This document shows positions 1 to 7,074 of a stretch of 14,693 bases of DNA, piece after piece (the first letter of the stretch is position 1; the number at the start of each line of letters is the position of its first letter). Source of the DNA: CAZSAT01 sp964604675. GTDB taxonomy: Bacteria; Myxococcota_A; UBA796; CAJQPC01. Below the pieces are notes generated by a model. The model ran no database searches and was not told the DNA's origin. It saw only the letters and a program-made list of their open reading frames with translations. The stretch lies in contig CAZSAT010000160.1 in assembly GCA_964604675.1 (NCBI GenBank), positions 1 through 14,693 of the forward strand. The letters are read 5' to 3'. The position numbers were made by a program, and so were the translations under genes.

Positions 1-1
1 C

Positions 2-1351
2 CTCGAGCAGCGGTTCGGCGAGGTGCCGACCGCGCGCGGGCTCACGGCGGCGGGGCTCGACGGGCTCGGCGGCCTGGTGTCGGGCATGATCGACGGCCTC
101 GGCTGGGAGGAACAGCTCTCGGCGTCGCTGCCCGGCTACGAGAGTGACTGGGTGAGCGTGGTGCCCGAGGGTGTCTCGCACGCCGAGACCGTGGTCGCGC
201 TCACACCCTCCGACGATGGGGTGGACACGGCTGTCGCCCTCGTGGAGCTCGAGCTGATCTACGTGCTCGACCTGCTCGGCTACGAGGTCGATCTGGGTGT
301 GGGCTTCGAGGAGGTCGGCCTCTCGCTCGTGGCCTACCCCGCCGTCGATGCGGACGGCATGGTCACCGTGGCGTTGTCGGGTGCGGGCGTCGTGCTCGGC
401 GAGCCGATCCTCACCCTGGGCGACCTGGACACCTCCTGGCTCGAAGCGCTCGGCGGCGTGATCAACGAGCTCATCGAGCCCGTGGGGGAGGCCCTGCTGG
501 ACGCGGTGCTGTCCAGCGCCGGCGAGCTGGAGCTGGGCGGTCCCTTCGCCTTCGAGACCGATCTGATGGGCACCGCGCTCGAGGCGCGGCTGCAGGAGCT
601 CGGAAGCGACACCGAGGGGGTGCGGGCCGGTCTGGGGATCGGCCTGGGCGAGGCGGCACCCGACGAGCTCGACCTTCCAGCCCCACAGGGCGTCGAGGGC
701 GCCCATGCGGCCCTGGCGCTGCACGAAGGCGTGTTCCAGTTGCTGCTCCAGAGCGAGCTGCTCGACATGCTCGACACCGAGCTGCAGCTCGCGGGCGACT
801 TCGGCGAGCTCATCGGCGGGGCCATCCGTGCGCTGCCCGGCGGCGACGAGGTCCCCGACGATGCGGAGGGCTGGTGCCTGGAGCTCGACCCGGGCACGGC
901 CCGCGTCGCCCGCCTGCAGGAGTCCGTGGCGCCTCTCGCCCGTCTCTACCTCCCGGACCTGAGGGTCACGGTCAGCACGATGCACAACGGCGCCTGCTTC
1001 GACTGGCTCGAGGCGAGCCTGTTGATGGACATCGGCCTCGACGTCGACGGGACCGCGCTGGGCATGGAGCTCGACGTGAGCGATGGCGCCGTGCTGTCCT
1101 ACGACGCCTCGGAGGGCTGGGACGAAGACGCCGTGGTCGCCGGCCTCGGGGCCTTCGTCGAGACGGCCATGAGCCTGCTCGGCGGCACGCTGGGCTTCGA
1201 CCTCGCCGACCTGCTCGGCGGCGCCGACCTCGGACTCGAGGGACTCGACGGCCTGGAGCCCTCGATCCTGGCGAGCGAGCGGCTGCGCGACGCCGACGGG
1301 GTGTGGGTCGAGGGCACCTACGACGTCAGCATGGCGCTGTTCGCGGAGTAG
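2..1351 (+). CDS. Acidic exported-looking protein, possible TULIP/BPI-like fold (5' partial)
   Basis: The frame is open to the window edge, so the N-terminus is missing; 449 residues are visible. A GTG at 23 is available, but nothing favours it as the true start. The protein is strongly acidic and rich in Leu, Gly, Asp and Glu, with only two cysteines (about visible residues 292 and 332), which suits an exported protein with one disulfide. It alternates amphipathic helices (about 147-173 and 238-265) with long alternating beta-like stretches, in two roughly similar halves. This resembles tubular lipid-binding (BPI/TULIP) proteins, in which helix-strand halves form a lipid-holding boomerang. 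That is inference from pattern; no diagnostic motif is present. It ends 4 bases before the stop of the convergent grpE. The product is otherwise unrecognised. Confidence 0.75.
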   Translation, partial: LEQRFGEVPTARGLTAAGLDGLGGLVSGMIDGLGWEEQLSASLPGYESDWVSVVPEGVSHAETVVALTPSDDGVDTAVALVELELIYVLDLLGYEVDLGVGFEEVGLSLVAYPAVDADGMVTVALSGAGVVLGEPILTLGDLDTSWLEALGGVINELIEPVGEALLDAVLSSAGELELGGPFAFETDLMGTALEARLQELGSDTEGVRAGLGIGLGEAAPDELDLPAPQGVEGAHAALALHEGVFQLLLQSELLDMLDTELQLAGDFGELIGGAIRALPGGDEVPDDAEGWCLELDPGTARVARLQESVAPLARLYLPDLRVTVSTMHNGACFDWLEASLLMDIGLDVDGTALGMELDVSDGAVLSYDASEGWDEDAVVAGLGAFVETAMSLLGGTLGFDLADLLGGADLGLEGLDGLEPSILASERLRDADGVWVEGTYDVSMALFAE

Positions 1352-1355
1352 GGGA

Positions 1356-1907
1356 CTACTCCTCGGTCACCGGGTCGGGAGCCGGCGCGGCCACGACCAC
1401 CTTCGCCGGTCGAAGCAGGCGGTCGTGCAGGAGGTAGCCGGCCTCCCACTCCGCCACGACCGTGCCTGCGTCCACCTCGTCGGTCAGCTCCTGCTCCACG
1501 GCCTCGTGCAGGCGCGGGTCGAAGGTCTGCCCAACCGCCCGGACCGGCACCACCCCGTGCCGACCGAGCTGTTGGAGGAAGCGCGCACGCACCATGTCCA
1601 CGCCGTCGCGCAGCCCGTCGCTGGCGGCGCTCGCGAGGGCGCGTCCGAGGTCGTCGACCACCGGCACGATGTCGCGCAAGAGCCCGTCTGAGGCGTAGCG
1701 ACGCTGCTCGTCGGCGTGTCGCTTCACCCGTGCCACGGTGGCATCGGCGTCGCGCACCAGCTCGGTGGTGCGAGCCTTCAGCTGGTCGAGCTCGCGCTGC
1801 CGTTGTCCGAGCTCGGACCTCAGCCCCTCCAGCTCGGATCGCGCCGTGAGCCAGAGGGCTCCGCCGGCGATGGCGAGCAGCCAGCCGATGCCGGCGATGA
1901 CCTCCAT
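1356..1907 (-). CDS. grpE: GrpE-family nucleotide exchange factor with N-terminal membrane segment
   Basis: GrpE proteins release ADP from DnaK (Hsp70). This 183-residue protein has the family's order: a charged coiled-coil (about 22-70), a helical segment with DIVPVVDDLGRAL (79-91), then the C-terminal beta domain with FDPRLHEAV (129-137), GTV (148-150) and GYLLHDRLLRPAKV (157-170). Unusually, residues 3-21 (VIAGIGWLLAIAGGALWLT) form a hydrophobic stretch that reads as a transmembrane anchor; GrpE is normally soluble. The ATG at 1905-1907 is chosen because it overlaps the TGA of the upstream ferredoxin gene by one base (TGATG) and gives a normal GrpE length. The frame remains open upstream, but only as antisense-like, arginine-rich sequence. 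dnaK and dnaJ are not in the window. This may be a second, specialised GrpE. Confidence 0.88.
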   Translation of the reverse strand: MEVIAGIGWLLAIAGGALWLTARSELEGLRSELGQRQRELDQLKARTTELVRDADATVARVKRHADEQRRYASDGLLRDIVPVVDDLGRALASAASDGLRDGVDMVRARFLQQLGRHGVVPVRAVGQTFDPRLHEAVEQELTDEVDAGTVVAEWEAGYLLHDRLLRPAKVVVAAPAPDPVTEE

Positions 1908-2536
1908 CAGGTCACGTGCTCGTTCTGGTGGGTGAGCACGACGACATCGGAGATCGGCCAGGACGAGCAGAGGAGGCGGAAGCCCTGCTCCAGGTGCTCG
2001 TCCTCCAGCACGTACTGCTCCTCCTGGTGCAGCTCGCCCGACACCAGGCGGCCAGCGCACACGTAGCAGCCGCCTGCGCGGCACGAGGACGGGAGCACGA
2101 CGCCTTGGCGGTCCGCGGCGTCGAGCACGGTCTCGCCCTCCTCGCAGCGGATCACGAGGTCGAGGTCCCCCTCCTCGCCTCCCTGCAGGCGCACGGACCA
2201 CTCGGCGATCGACGCCCCCTCCGGTTCATCGCTGTGCTCGGGCTCGGGCGCGGGAGCGTCCTCCACCGGTGCCCCTTCGACGGCTGGGTCCTCGCTCGGA
2301 GCTTCGACCTCCGGAGCAGCGAGCCCTCGGTCGTCGCCGACCAACGCTGCGAGCCGACGTGTGGTCGCGGTCTCGTCGACCGTGCGTGGTCGCGTCATGC
2401 CGGACTGCCCCGCGTCGTCTTGTCGGGCCTGGCTCGCCACCGGTGCGGCCGCGCGCTGCTTGCGCGGTTGCGCAGAGGTGTGCTCGCGCGCCATCGCTGA
2501 CTTGAGCTTTCCCTTCAGCCGGTCACGGATGCCCAT
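1907..2536 (-). CDS. Plant-type [2Fe-2S] ferredoxin-domain protein with disordered N-terminal region
   Basis: This 209-residue protein ends in a ferredoxin domain (about 112-205). Four cysteines, C152, C157, C160 and C190, have the spacing CX4CX2CX29C within SCRAGGCYVC and LLCSSWP, the classic plant-type [2Fe-2S] ligand set. The domain should carry single electrons in the cytoplasm. Residues 1-20 are basic and possibly amphipathic (MGIRDRLKGKLKSAM). Residues 20-110 are low-complexity, first Ala/Arg/Gln and then Glu/Pro/Ala, and are probably disordered. The start is the ATG at 2534-2536; no strong Shine-Dalgarno precedes it. It is the first gene of a minus-strand pair, its TGA overlapping the ATG of grpE. 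No reductase or oxygenase partner lies in the window, so its redox partner is unknown. Confidence 0.9.
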   Translation of the reverse strand: MGIRDRLKGKLKSAMAREHTSAQPRKQRAAAPVASQARQDDAGQSGMTRPRTVDETATTRRLAALVGDDRGLAAPEVEAPSEDPAVEGAPVEDAPAPEPEHSDEPEGASIAEWSVRLQGGEEGDLDLVIRCEEGETVLDAADRQGVVLPSSCRAGGCYVCAGRLVSGELHQEEQYVLEDEHLEQGFRLLCSSWPISDVVVLTHQNEHVT

Positions 2537-2725
2537 GGTCGACCGCTAACGCTTCCACTGCGCCCTGGCCCTCGCCACGTTGACGGGATGCGGTGGTCGT
2601 GTGACGTTGTGCTCCTCACTTCCGCTTGACCCCCAAGACCCCACCGGAGAGCCCGATGCTCGAGCAGGACACGCAGGTCGTGCGTCTCCGCCGCCCGGCG
2701 CCCCGTGCGGGGAACCGGAGCTTCT
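2537..2725. promoter_or_regulatory. Divergent intergenic region between ferredoxin and rng
   Basis: These 189 bases are the only long gap in the window. They must hold promoters for both the minus-strand ferredoxin-grpE pair and the plus-strand rng operon. TTGACG at 2580-2585 and TTGACC at 2626-2631 look like -35 boxes, but neither has a convincing -10 box at 16-18 bases. A short inverted repeat, CCCC-GTGC-GGGG, lies at 2701-2712, just before the rng Shine-Dalgarno. No terminator, small ORF or RNA gene is evident. Confidence 0.5.
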
Positions 2726-4246
2726 TTGTCTTCCGAGATCATCGTGAACGCCACGGGTCGCGAGACCCGTGTCGCGTTGATGGAGCATGGCCGGCTCGCT
2801 GAGCTGCACATCGACCGCGGGCGTGACCGCGGGTACGTCGGCAACGTCTACCAGGGCCGGGTGGTGCGCGTGCTGCCGGGCATGCAAGCCGCCTTCGTGG
2901 ACATCGGACTGGAGCGCGCCGCGTTCCTCTACGTCGGCGACATCTACCCGGAGTTCCTCGAGCTCTCGAAGAACACGGAACCGGAGAGCCCGGACGAGAC
3001 CATGGCGGAGGAGGCCCCCCGGGCCACGCCGCGCCGGGGCACCCCGCCGATCCAGGACCTGCTCAAGGAAGGGCAGGAGATCCTGGTCCAGGTCGCGAAG
3101 GACCCCATCGGGACCAAGGGTGCGCGCATCACCACGCACATCACGCTGCCGGGGCGCTACGTGGTCTTCATGCCCACGGTCGAGCACGTGGGGATCAGCC
3201 GGCGCATCGACAGCGACAAGGAGCGCCGTCGCCTGCGCAGGCTGGTCGACAAGCACCGACCCAAGGGGGCTGGCTTCATCGTGCGCACCGTCTGCGCGAA
3301 CAAGCCCGACGACATCCTCACCCAGGACATGACCTACGTCCTGAAGGCCTGGGAGCGCATCCAGCAGAACCTGGGCAAGAAGAAGGCCCCGACGATGCTG
3401 CACGCCGACTACGGCCTGGTGTTGCGCTTCCTCCGAGACAACATGAAGGAGGGTGTGCAGAGGGTGGTGGTCGACACCCAGAAGGAGTTCGACCGGGTCC
3501 GTGACTTCGTCTCGGACTTCCTGCCGGGCTTCCGGGAGAAGGTGCAGCGGTACCGCGGCCTGGAGCCCGTGTTCGACGTCTACGGTGTGGAGACCGAGAT
3601 CCACAGCTCGCTGGGCCGCAAGGTCTGGCTCAAGAGTGGTGGGTACCTGGTCATCGATCAGACCGAGGCGCTCACCGCGATCGACGTGAACTCCGGCAAG
3701 TTCGTGGGCACCTCGTCGCTCGAGGAGACCACGACCCAGCTCAACCTCGAGGCCGCCAAGGAGATCGTGCACCAGCTCCGGCTGCGCAACATCGGCGGCA
3801 TCATCATCCTCGACTTCATCGACATGGACCGGGAGCAGAACCGGGCCAAGGTGTACAAGCTCGTCGAGGAGGAGGTGCGGAAGGACCGGGCGCGCACCAA
3901 CGTGCTCAAGATCAGCGAGCTCGGCCTGGTGGAGATGACCCGGAAGCGCGTGCAGGAGGACCTCACGCGCTACCTCACCGAGGACTGCCCGCACTGCGAC
4001 GGCACCGGCCACATCCGAAGCCGCGAGACCGTCTGCTTCGACATCTTCCGGGAGATCCAACGGGAGAATGCCCGCAACCAGGACACCGCCACCGTGTACG
4101 TGAACACCTGCCCGTCGGTCGCCGATCTGCTCTACGGCGCGGAGGTCGAGGCGGTGGAGACCCTGGAGCGCGACGTGGGGAAGCGCATCGTCGTTCGTGC
4201 CATCGCGCACTACCACCTCGAGCGCTTCGAGGTGTACTCGCGCTGA
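2726..4246 (+). CDS. rng: Ribonuclease G (RNase E/G family)
   Basis: RNase E/G is a single-strand endoribonuclease that matures rRNA and tRNA and starts mRNA decay. With the TTG start the protein is 506 residues, close to E. coli RNase G. Numbering from that start, an S1 domain (about 34-148, with YVGNVYQGRV) is interrupted by a Glu/Pro-rich insert (about 80-110). The catalytic metal ligands are the Asp in TAIDVNSGK (D320) and the first Asp in IILDFIDM (D363). CPHCDGTG (C421, C424) is the zinc-link that joins subunits in the RNase E dimer. I chose TTG at 2726 because GGAG ends 5 bases upstream and the protein then begins SSEIIVNATGRETRVAL, as in relatives. GTG at 2705 would add 7 residues and sits in an inverted repeat. 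It is the first gene of the rng-DUF502-recD2-rlmN run. Confidence 0.95.
   Translation: MSSEIIVNATGRETRVALMEHGRLAELHIDRGRDRGYVGNVYQGRVVRVLPGMQAAFVDIGLERAAFLYVGDIYPEFLELSKNTEPESPDETMAEEAPRATPRRGTPPIQDLLKEGQEILVQVAKDPIGTKGARITTHITLPGRYVVFMPTVEHVGISRRIDSDKERRRLRRLVDKHRPKGAGFIVRTVCANKPDDILTQDMTYVLKAWERIQQNLGKKKAPTMLHADYGLVLRFLRDNMKEGVQRVVVDTQKEFDRVRDFVSDFLPGFREKVQRYRGLEPVFDVYGVETEIHSSLGRKVWLKSGGYLVIDQTEALTAIDVNSGKFVGTSSLEETTTQLNLEAAKEIVHQLRLRNIGGIIILDFIDMDREQNRAKVYKLVEEEVRKDRARTNVLKISELGLVEMTRKRVQEDLTRYLTEDCPHCDGTGHIRSRETVCFDIFREIQRENARNQDTATVYVNTCPSVADLLYGAEVEAVETLERDVGKRIVVRAIAHYHLERFEVYSR
2752..2771 (+). other. Perfect 8-bp hairpin with GCGA (GNRA) tetraloop inside rng
   Basis: CACGGGTC at 2752-2759 pairs exactly with GACCCGTG at 2764-2771 around the loop GCGA, a GNRA tetraloop. 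It lies about 26 bases downstream of the TTG start, within the codons for Asn-Ala-Thr-Gly-Arg-Glu-Thr-Arg-Val. RNase E of E. coli controls its own mRNA through hairpins in its 5' leader, so an early structured element in this related mRNA could affect translation or autoregulation. That role is inference; the pairing itself is visible. Confidence 0.45.
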
Positions 4247-4254
4247 GGCGCGTG

Positions 4255-4260
4255 TACGTT
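4255..4260 (+). promoter_or_regulatory. TANNNT -10-like box, possible leaderless start
   Basis: TACGTT ends 7 bases before the ATG at 4268, and no Shine-Dalgarno is visible. This is about the distance at which transcription would begin on the start codon. No convincing -35 box accompanies it, so it is a candidate only. The gene could equally be read through from rng, which ends 21 bases upstream. Confidence 0.35.
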
Positions 4261-4267
4261 GAAGCGG

Positions 4268-4954
4268 ATGTCGGAACCCCAGAAGAGCTTCTTCTCGCGC
4301 CTCCAGAGCGTCTTCCTCACCGGCCTGTTGGTGGTGTTGCCTCTGGCGATCACGCTCGGCGTGGGCGCCTGGCTCATCGGGCTCGTCGACGGTCTGCTCG
4401 GGCTCGCCCCGGACTGGCTCCTGAGCCTCGAGCTCCCAGCCATCAAGCTGCAGATCCGGAACATTCCCGGACTCGGGCTGTTGGTCACGACCATGCTCGT
4501 GCTCACCGTGGGCGCGGCCATGCGGTACTACACCGCCCAGAGGCTCGTGCTCGCCTACGAGGCGATGCTCCACCGCATCCCGGTGTTGTCGCCGATCTAC
4601 CAGGGGCTCAAGCAGCTCTTCGTCACCCTCTTCTCGAAGCAGGGCACGCGGTTCCGGCAGGTGGTGGCGATCGAGTACCCGCGTCGGGGGCTGTGGGCGC
4701 TCGCTTTCACCACGAACCGCATCGAGGTGCACACCGACGAGCGGCGGGTCGAGGTGGTCAGCGTGTTCCTGCCCACCACCCCCAACCCCACCTCCGGCTT
4801 CTACCTGCTCATCCCGGTGGAGGAGGTCCAGCTCCTCGACTTGACCGTCGAGGAGGCCTTCAAGCTGATCATGTCGGCGGGCATCGTGTCGCCCAGCGTC
4901 ATCGAGGCACACCGCCTGCAGGAGCGCGCCCGGCCCCAGCTCGCCGAGCCCTGA
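4268..4954 (+). CDS. DUF502-family membrane protein
   Basis: This 228-residue protein belongs to the DUF502 family, conserved bacterial membrane proteins of unsettled function. Two membrane segments are clear: about 14-40 (VFLTGLLVVLPLAITLGVG) and 66-88 (IPGLGLLVTTMLVLTVGAA). They are followed by the family's soluble domain with RIPVLSPIYQGLKQL (103-117), FLPTTPNPTSGFYLLIP (167-183) and EEAFKLIMSAGIVSP (195-209). The chosen start is ATG at 4268; an in-frame TTG at 4259 would add three residues. It lies 21 bases after rng, and its TGA overlaps the recD2 ATG by one base (TGATG), so translation of the two is probably coupled. That says little about function, since RecD2 is cytosolic. Confidence 0.92.
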   Translation: MSEPQKSFFSRLQSVFLTGLLVVLPLAITLGVGAWLIGLVDGLLGLAPDWLLSLELPAIKLQIRNIPGLGLLVTTMLVLTVGAAMRYYTAQRLVLAYEAMLHRIPVLSPIYQGLKQLFVTLFSKQGTRFRQVVAIEYPRRGLWALAFTTNRIEVHTDERRVEVVSVFLPTTPNPTSGFYLLIPVEEVQLLDLTVEEAFKLIMSAGIVSPSVIEAHRLQERARPQLAEP

Positions 4955-7065
4955 TGGGCGAGCGCCTGGAGGGAGAGCTCGGTCGCATCAGCTACGCCGC
5001 CGAGGATGGAAGCTGGGCGGTCGCCAACCTGCACCGGGCCGACGGGTCCGCTGTGACCATCGTGGGCCCGATCGCGCAGCTCACCGGGGGCAGCCACCTG
5101 GTGCTCGACGGTCGCTGGTCCACCCACGCCCGGTACGGGAAGCGCTTTCGCGTGGATGGCTACCTGATCGAGGACCCGAAGACCCTCGAGGGCTTGCGGC
5201 GGTACCTGGCCAGCGGTGCGGTCCATGGTCTCGGAGCCACGCTCGCAGAGCGCACGGTCGCCAAGTTCGGGCTCGAGACGCTGCACATCCTCGAGAACGA
5301 GCCGGAGCGGCTTCGGGAGGTCGCCGGCATCGGCAAGAAGCGCCTTGGGGAGATCGTGCGGTGTTGGGAGCGGGACAAGGCGGGTCGTGAGCTGGCGGTC
5401 ATGCTCCGCGCCCACGGCTTGGGAGCGGCTGTCGCACGCCGCGTCACGGAGCGCTACGGCGACGAAGCGCTCGGAGTGGTCCAGCGGCAGCCCTACCGAC
5501 TCGCGTCCGAGGTCCCCGGGGTGGGCTTCCGCACCGCGGACGCCATCGCTCGCGCCCACGGCCTGGGTGACGACCACCCGGACCGCGCGGAGGCCCTTCT
5601 CTGTTGGGTGCTCGATGAGGCGACGAGCCAGGGCCACTGTTTCCTGCCGCGCCGTGAGCTGCTCGAGCGTGCTCGACCTCACCGCGCGCCCTCCGAGGTG
5701 CTCGAAGCGGCGCTGGTGCGTCTCCAGCTCGGAGGCCGCCTGGTGGTGGAGGACGAGGCCGTGTTCGTGGCGGCGCTCGCGGCCGCCGAGCGACGGGTGG
5801 CGAACGATCTCGCAGCCCGCGGCGGAGGGGAGCCGATCGATGCCGCCGTGGTGGTCGACGCCGCCACACGTGTCGGCCTCCAGCTCAACCGGGATCAGAC
5901 CCGGGCCGTCGCCAGCGCGCTCGGGCACCGACTCGCGGTCATCACCGGCGGGCCCGGCACGGGCAAGACCACCATCGTGCGCGTGCTGCTCGCCGCGGCC
6001 CGGCAACGCAAGGAGCGCTGGGCGCTCGCTGCGCCCACCGGTCGCGCGGCCAGGAGGCTGCAGGAGGGCTGCGGCCAGGAGGGCAAGACCTTGCACCGTC
6101 TGCTCGAGTACGTGCCCGCAACCGGCTTCCAGCGAAACGCCGGCAACCCCCTCGAGCTCGCCGGCCTGGTGGTGGACGAGGCCAGCATGGTGGACCTGGA
6201 GCTGCTCGACGTGCTGCTTCGGGCCGTGCCGACCAAGGCGCGCCTGGTGCTCGTCGGGGACGCGGACCAGCTCCCCAGCGTGGGCGCCGGGCAGGTGTTG
6301 CGCGATCTGGTGGAGAGCGATGCGGTTCCGACCGTCCGGCTCACGCAGGTCTACCGCCAGGCGGAGGACTCGGGGATCGTGCGCAACGCGTGGCGCATCC
6401 TCCGCGGCGAGGTGCCCGTGAGCGGGCAGGCCGAAGCGGGCAAGCGCGACTTCTTCCTCGTCCCACGATCGGCCCAAGCGGCCCAGGACACCCTGGTCCA
6501 GGTCGTTCGCGAGCGGCTGCCGACCCTGGGCTTCGATCCGCGCAAGGACGTGCAGGTGCTCTCTCCGATGCGCAAGGGCCCCCTCGGAACGCGCGCGCTC
6601 AACGAGCGGCTGCAGGCGGAGCTCAACCCCTCCGGACGGGAGCTGAAGAAGGGCGCGAAGCGCTTCCGTGTGGGCGACCGGGTGCTGTGTGTGAGGAACG
6701 ACTACGATCACGACGTCTTCAACGGCGACGTCGGTGTGGTGGCCTCGATCGAGCCCCCCGGGCTGTCGGTGGACTTCGACGGCCGGCGGGTCGGGCTGGT
6801 GGGCGACCAGCTCGAGCAGCTGGAGCTCGCCTACGCCGTCACCATCCACAAGAGCCAGGGCAGCGAGTACCCGGCCGTCGTGGTGGCGCTGGACACCGGC
6901 CACTTCGTGATGCTGCGGCGGAACCTGGTGTACACCGCCGTCACCCGGGCCAAGCGCTTCTGCTGCATCGTCGGCGCGCCACGTGCCCTGGAGACCGCCG
7001 TGGGCCGTCGCGGCGAGGAGATCCGCTACACGCGCCTCGGCACGCGCCTGCGGGACTCTGGTTAG
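4954..7065 (+). CDS. recD2: RecD2-type 5'-3' DNA helicase (superfamily 1B)
   Basis: This 703-residue protein matches RecD2 (RecD/TraA short form), a helicase that moves 5' to 3' on DNA and works in repair without RecBC. The N-terminal part holds an OB-like region (5-70) and helix-hairpin-helix segments near 83-200 (VAGIGKKRLGEIV, VPGVGFRTADAIA). The motor motifs are in order: Walker A TGGPGTGKTT (331-340), Ia AAPTGRAA (359-366), II VDEASMVD (407-414), III GDADQLPSVGAG (435-446), IV RLTQVYRQ (462-469), V VTIHKSQGSE (629-638) and VI VYTAVTRAK (659-667). All are intact. The ATG at 4954 overlaps the upstream stop; extending the frame upstream reads only as a shadow of the DUF502 gene. rlmN begins 9 bases downstream. 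Confidence 0.95.
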   Translation: MGERLEGELGRISYAAEDGSWAVANLHRADGSAVTIVGPIAQLTGGSHLVLDGRWSTHARYGKRFRVDGYLIEDPKTLEGLRRYLASGAVHGLGATLAERTVAKFGLETLHILENEPERLREVAGIGKKRLGEIVRCWERDKAGRELAVMLRAHGLGAAVARRVTERYGDEALGVVQRQPYRLASEVPGVGFRTADAIARAHGLGDDHPDRAEALLCWVLDEATSQGHCFLPRRELLERARPHRAPSEVLEAALVRLQLGGRLVVEDEAVFVAALAAAERRVANDLAARGGGEPIDAAVVVDAATRVGLQLNRDQTRAVASALGHRLAVITGGPGTGKTTIVRVLLAAARQRKERWALAAPTGRAARRLQEGCGQEGKTLHRLLEYVPATGFQRNAGNPLELAGLVVDEASMVDLELLDVLLRAVPTKARLVLVGDADQLPSVGAGQVLRDLVESDAVPTVRLTQVYRQAEDSGIVRNAWRILRGEVPVSGQAEAGKRDFFLVPRSAQAAQDTLVQVVRERLPTLGFDPRKDVQVLSPMRKGPLGTRALNERLQAELNPSGRELKKGAKRFRVGDRVLCVRNDYDHDVFNGDVGVVASIEPPGLSVDFDGRRVGLVGDQLEQLELAYAVTIHKSQGSEYPAVVVALDTGHFVMLRRNLVYTAVTRAKRFCCIVGAPRALETAVGRRGEEIRYTRLGTRLRDSG

Positions 7066-7074
7066 GACGCGCCG

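Noticed and set aside
2580..2631. TTGACG and TTGACC as sigma-70 -35 boxes
   Set aside because: No acceptable -10 hexamer at 16-18 bases from either.
2705..2725. GTG 2705 as the rng start
   Set aside because: It lies in a CCCC-GTGC-GGGG inverted repeat without a Shine-Dalgarno; TTG 2726 has GGAG 5 bases upstream and matches family N-termini.
2546..4912. 788-residue open frame on the minus strand opposite rng and DUF502
   Set aside because: Antisense to genes with intact catalytic motifs; translation is dominated by His, Asp, Leu and Val repeats.
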